From: Roseburia_C sp900315735
Lineage (GTDB): Bacteria > Bacillota > Clostridia > Lachnospirales > Lachnospiraceae
DNA length: 64,000 nucleotides
Strand: one strand, 5' to 3'
NCBI GenBank assembly: GCA_052118425.1
Contig: JBQKHF010000014.1
Of this stretch, positions 60,998 to 64,000 are shown piece by piece. A model generated the notes under the pieces. It was not told where the DNA came from and did not search any database. It saw only the letters and a program-made list of their open reading frames with translations. How positions within the stretch are numbered: the stretch's first letter is position 1; each line of letters begins with the position of its first letter. The position numbers and the translations under genes were made by a program.

Positions 60998-63477
60998 GCT
61001 CTCTCTCCTCGTTTTCTCACAACAACCGGTATCCAGGTAATACAAAGAAATAAGAACAATGCTGCACCGGAAATCAATGCTCCCAGTTTCAGGTTCGGTG
61101 TTGTATATTTTAATACAATATCATGACTGCCTTCTTTTAATGGAATGCTGATAAAAGCATCACAGAAATGTTCATAGTCCACTTCCTTCCCATCTACAAA
61201 GACATGCCAGCCTTCATCATCCGGCACGGACAATAAAAGATTTCCTGATTTTTCCACATTGATACTGCCTTCGATGCTGCTGTCACTGTAGGATTTTAAC
61301 TCCATGGTCTGCTGCGATAAAGTATGATATGCTGCCTGAAATGCCGCATCATTTAACCGGTAGCCCTGCATCAGTATCTGATCCGTATCCGTAGAAGACA
61401 GCGTAATATCTTCCCCTGCCTCACAATAGCCCAAATCCAGTAAATAGATATGGTCACATTTGGAAAATGTTCTTGTGCGGTTTCCTGTGATTGCGGTAAT
61501 GGTTTTCGCATTCTTCATCGTATAATAGCCATAATAATAGCCGCTTTCCGTTACATGAATCACTGTTTTTCCATTATGCATTTCTGCATCCACCGGCTCT
61601 AAAAGATTCTCGGTTGCACCAAGGGCACAGGCGAGTTCATTCTGTGCCATAATCGGTGTTCCAAGGGTAAAATCCCATTTTTCTGTCAAATCACTATCTA
61701 CCATAAAACCAAACGGCAGTGTATAAGTATTTTCATATAAGTATATGCCATTCTGCTCTGATAAGAGTCTTCGATACGGACTTTCTTCTTCTGCACTGTC
61801 TGTCAGGATATATTTTACCGACAGCATTGAAGAGGTAAGCATCGTTGCACCATTATAGCAATAATAATTCTTGCCACCTTCCATTCCCATTTCCCGGTAA
61901 AAATCTGCCACATCCTTATTAATAAGAGATGAGAAAATAGACGCTGATGCATAGTTTGAAAGTGCCGACTCATTCTTGTTCATCCGGTTAAACTTATCAA
62001 TACGGAAGAAACTGTCATCCTGTGCTTCTGCAGTCTTAGCAAGTGCTGCGTAATCCTCTAAATGCTGGGTATACAGTGTCCGGCTGGTAGTGGAAATACT
62101 GGTCATGTCAAGGTTTACTCCTGCTTCGGCACACACCAGAATTACTGCAAATATCGATACGATAGTCCGCATCGTCTTATCCTTCCGCCGATAGAATAAC
62201 AGCAGAAACGTATAACCTAAAATCAAAAGCCCCGTCAAAAACATCTGCTCCGGTGTCACCTGTTCTAAATCTGTAAAACGGAAGCACAGAACCAGCAACA
62301 GCTCGGATAACAAAAATGCAAATAGAATTTTAAAAATGCTATTGCCCTTTTCTTCCCGCACTGCCTCATAGCCTAAGGTCAGCAGTAAAAAGGCAAATAA
62401 AAAGGTCTGTCTTGCCGGAAGTCCATCCGGGAAATGAAAACCATGCCAGATAAAATCCAGTTTATTATTTGCAAAGCTCACAAAGAAAAATGCCACCAGT
62501 AAGAGTCTTGGAATCTTTGCGCCAAGGCGGATCCTGCGATTAAAAATGTAAAGAAATAATAATAATAAAATCGCTGCTCCGCAATAAAGATTCGGCATAT
62601 GTCCTACCGTAGAAGACGGCTCGACACCAATGCAGAACCTTGCTGCTTCATCCAGCAGGCCAAAATACCACTCCATTTTTTTCGGAAAAGAAATTCCACC
62701 GGAACCACTTCCGCTTAGTGCCACAATCTCAGGCAGAATCAGTATTGCTCCCATACCGCCTGCCAATATAGAGCCTGTCGCAAATTTAAGGATTGCTTTT
62801 CCTCTTCCGCTTTTCTGCTCTAATATCAAAATCACAAAATAAAGTACCAGATAAATGCAGACCATAATGGAAATATAGTAGTTCGAAAGAATCGAAACTG
62901 CCAGTGTTGCCACATAAAGCGTCATTTTCTTTCCTTCTACCATTCTCTCTAAGCCCAGTAAAATAAGAGGCAATAATACAACTGTATCCAGCCACATAAT
63001 ATCCCAGTTATAAGCACACATGAATCCGGACAGTGCATAGAATACCGCAAACAAAGCAGTACGATATCCATTATCTTTATAATGCCGGTTTAAGTAAAAT
63101 GCAAAAGTAAGTCCGCTAAGTCCAGTCTTAATCAGAATCAATACCGTCATAAATTCGATAACCAGATTAGACGGACATAATAATAACAGCCAGTTAAAAG
63201 GGCTGGAAAGATAATATGCCATCAATGATACAAAGTCCGTACCAAGTCCTAAATTCCAGGTATATAATAATCCGCTTCCGCTCTTTAACTTATTCATAAA
63301 TTCCGTAAAAAACGGCGCATACTGGTGATACATATCAATATGCAGAAAACACTGATTGCCAAAGGGATAAATCTCATGACCGATGCAGACTCCCAGTGCA
63401 AGAAAAAACGGAATACAAAAAGCCAGTATTAATGGCATCTTCTTACTGTTTTTCATTCGAAGTAATCTTTCCTTCAT
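60994..63477 (-). CDS. YfhO family membrane protein
   Basis: An 827-residue integral membrane protein with about thirteen helices in the first 450 residues and one at the end, and an outside segment of about 350 residues. The GHEIYPFG.....D..HQY.PF start, LYTWNLGLGTDF and SSPFNWLLLL are typical of YfhO, linked in Firmicutes to glycosylation of lipoteichoic acid. No cytosolic catalytic motif is visible. It lies between the sulfatase gene and ydcF. Confidence 0.92.
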   Translation of the reverse strand: MKERLLRMKNSKKMPLILAFCIPFFLALGVCIGHEIYPFGNQCFLHIDMYHQYAPFFTEFMNKLKSGSGLLYTWNLGLGTDFVSLMAYYLSSPFNWLLLLCPSNLVIEFMTVLILIKTGLSGLTFAFYLNRHYKDNGYRTALFAVFYALSGFMCAYNWDIMWLDTVVLLPLILLGLERMVEGKKMTLYVATLAVSILSNYYISIMVCIYLVLYFVILILEQKSGRGKAILKFATGSILAGGMGAILILPEIVALSGSGSGGISFPKKMEWYFGLLDEAARFCIGVEPSSTVGHMPNLYCGAAILLLLFLYIFNRRIRLGAKIPRLLLVAFFFVSFANNKLDFIWHGFHFPDGLPARQTFLFAFLLLTLGYEAVREEKGNSIFKILFAFLLSELLLVLCFRFTDLEQVTPEQMFLTGLLILGYTFLLLFYRRKDKTMRTIVSIFAVILVCAEAGVNLDMTSISTTSRTLYTQHLEDYAALAKTAEAQDDSFFRIDKFNRMNKNESALSNYASASIFSSLINKDVADFYREMGMEGGKNYYCYNGATMLTSSMLSVKYILTDSAEEESPYRRLLSEQNGIYLYENTYTLPFGFMVDSDLTEKWDFTLGTPIMAQNELACALGATENLLEPVDAEMHNGKTVIHVTESGYYYGYYTMKNAKTITAITGNRTRTFSKCDHIYLLDLGYCEAGEDITLSSTDTDQILMQGYRLNDAAFQAAYHTLSQQTMELKSYSDSSIEGSINVEKSGNLLLSVPDDEGWHVFVDGKEVDYEHFCDAFISIPLKEGSHDIVLKYTTPNLKLGALISGAALFLFLCITWIPVVVRKRGERA

Positions 63478-63479
63478 TT

Positions 63480-64000
63480 CTATTTTTCTCCATCCCAGTC
63501 AAATAAAAGATAATACTGCAGCGTCTGATAGTTAAGCCACGCATCACTGCCTTCTGCTTCTGTATGCTGCGTGGAAATCAATGGAATCTCATTCTTTTGT
63601 TCCAGTAAATAATTCTGGTAATCCGACAACGGAATTCCTGCTGCTTCCATCATCTGTGCCCCCAGATAGTTGGCACTGCTCTCCTGATTTACCGCTTCAT
63701 CAATATCATAATTTGCCCAGATGACATAAGGCACCTTATAACGAAGCTGATTTTCTTCTTCTGTTAAATCAGAGGATGATTTTCCCTCCAGATTCCAGAT
63801 TGGCTCCACCACTGCATCCGTTGGCTGATGGTCCCCAAAGAAAACAATAACCGTAGGTTCGTCCTGCGTCTTAAAATAATCAATCAACTTTTCCAATGCT
63901 GCATCCGATAATTTTACCAGGGTCAGATATTCCGATAACTGGGCAGATACCGTTCCATCTACCGTAATATTTCCCTGAAGATTCTGATAGCCATCGGTAT
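63480..64000 (-). CDS. LTA-synthase-like sulfatase domain (5' end off window)
   Basis: The last 173 codons of a sulfatase/LtaS-type enzyme that runs off the right edge. VIVFFGDHQPTD is the late metal-binding motif (DH) and VPYVIWANYDID and a C-terminal SDYQNYL follow, all seen in LtaS and phosphoglycerol transferases. The start and the threonine nucleophile are outside. It is followed 3 bp later by YfhO, suggesting one envelope-polymer operon. Confidence 0.88.
   Translation of the reverse strand, partial: TDGYQNLQGNITVDGTVSAQLSEYLTLVKLSDAALEKLIDYFKTQDEPTVIVFFGDHQPTDAVVEPIWNLEGKSSSDLTEEENQLRYKVPYVIWANYDIDEAVNQESSANYLGAQMMEAAGIPLSDYQNYLLEQKNEIPLISTQHTEAEGSDAWLNYQTLQYYLLFDWDGEK

Noticed and set aside
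1..64000. tRNA, rRNA or prophage genes
   Set aside because: I looked for tRNA-like cloverleaf ends (GGTTCGA..CC), rRNA signatures and phage structural genes and saw none that held up. The two tRNA-related signals here are the T-box leader and tmcAL.

Overview
The window comes from a low-GC Gram-positive bacterium, most likely Clostridia, family Lachnospiraceae. The grounds are the infC-rpmI-rplT and smc-rnc-acpP-plsX-rpmF gene orders, a Spo0E-type phosphatase, DUF1540, DUF6774 and UPF0210 proteins, T-box and ZTP riboswitches, and SD-led starts throughout. I see no rRNA, tRNA, CRISPR array or prophage. Almost all genes lie on the minus strand; the few plus-strand genes stand alone.

Layout. 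1-6.9 kb: edge of an IS transposase, a Spo0E-like phosphatase, a PLC-like hydrolase, a cysteine-rich DUF1540 protein, thrS behind a threonine T-box, a SEC-C protein, a small membrane protein, then infC-rpmI-rplT with a leader attenuator and an ATT start on infC, and a decayed glycerophosphodiesterase. 7-16.2 kb: a membrane-anchored MutS-like ATPase, a membrane protein, a large secreted MBG/proline-threonine surface protein with a BTAD (SARP-like) regulator, and a PHP phosphoesterase. 16.5-22.8 kb: an operon pheA - DUF815 ATPase - ppx - ppk. 23-26 kb: a DUF5050 protein and an AbiE type IV toxin-antitoxin pair. 26-37 kb: housekeeping genes ackA - DUF177 - rpmF - YesL - plsX - acpP, then rnc - smc - ftsY - ilvA. 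37-41 kb: tmcAL, and a split last step of purine synthesis (AICAR formyltransferase plus PurO-type IMP cyclohydrolase) behind a ZTP riboswitch. 41-51 kb: thioesterase - polA - coaE - FtsA-like - YycJ - ACT - UPF0210 - glycosyltransferase. 51-64 kb: a more variable stretch with a nicotinamidase-like hydrolase, DUF6774, gene relics, TfoX-N, cytidylate kinase-like and MATE genes, an SdpR/SdpI pair, zinc-ribbon and hydrolase genes, a C39-like peptidase, and a cell-envelope operon (LTA-synthase-like sulfatase, YfhO, YdcF).

The most unusual content is non-coding. Three long imperfect hairpins (354, 457 and 368 bp) almost fill intergenic gaps at 22850-23203, 38553-39009 and 57730-58097. They share a conserved branched tip. 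Their arms differ in sequence between copies but pair within each copy, and compensatory base changes are visible. A second family of about 45-bp repeats (five full copies and one partial) sits directly at the T-tract side of rho-independent terminators, always in the same orientation. A third short repeat family (CGAGAAACACGCTTTG type) occurs in four gaps.
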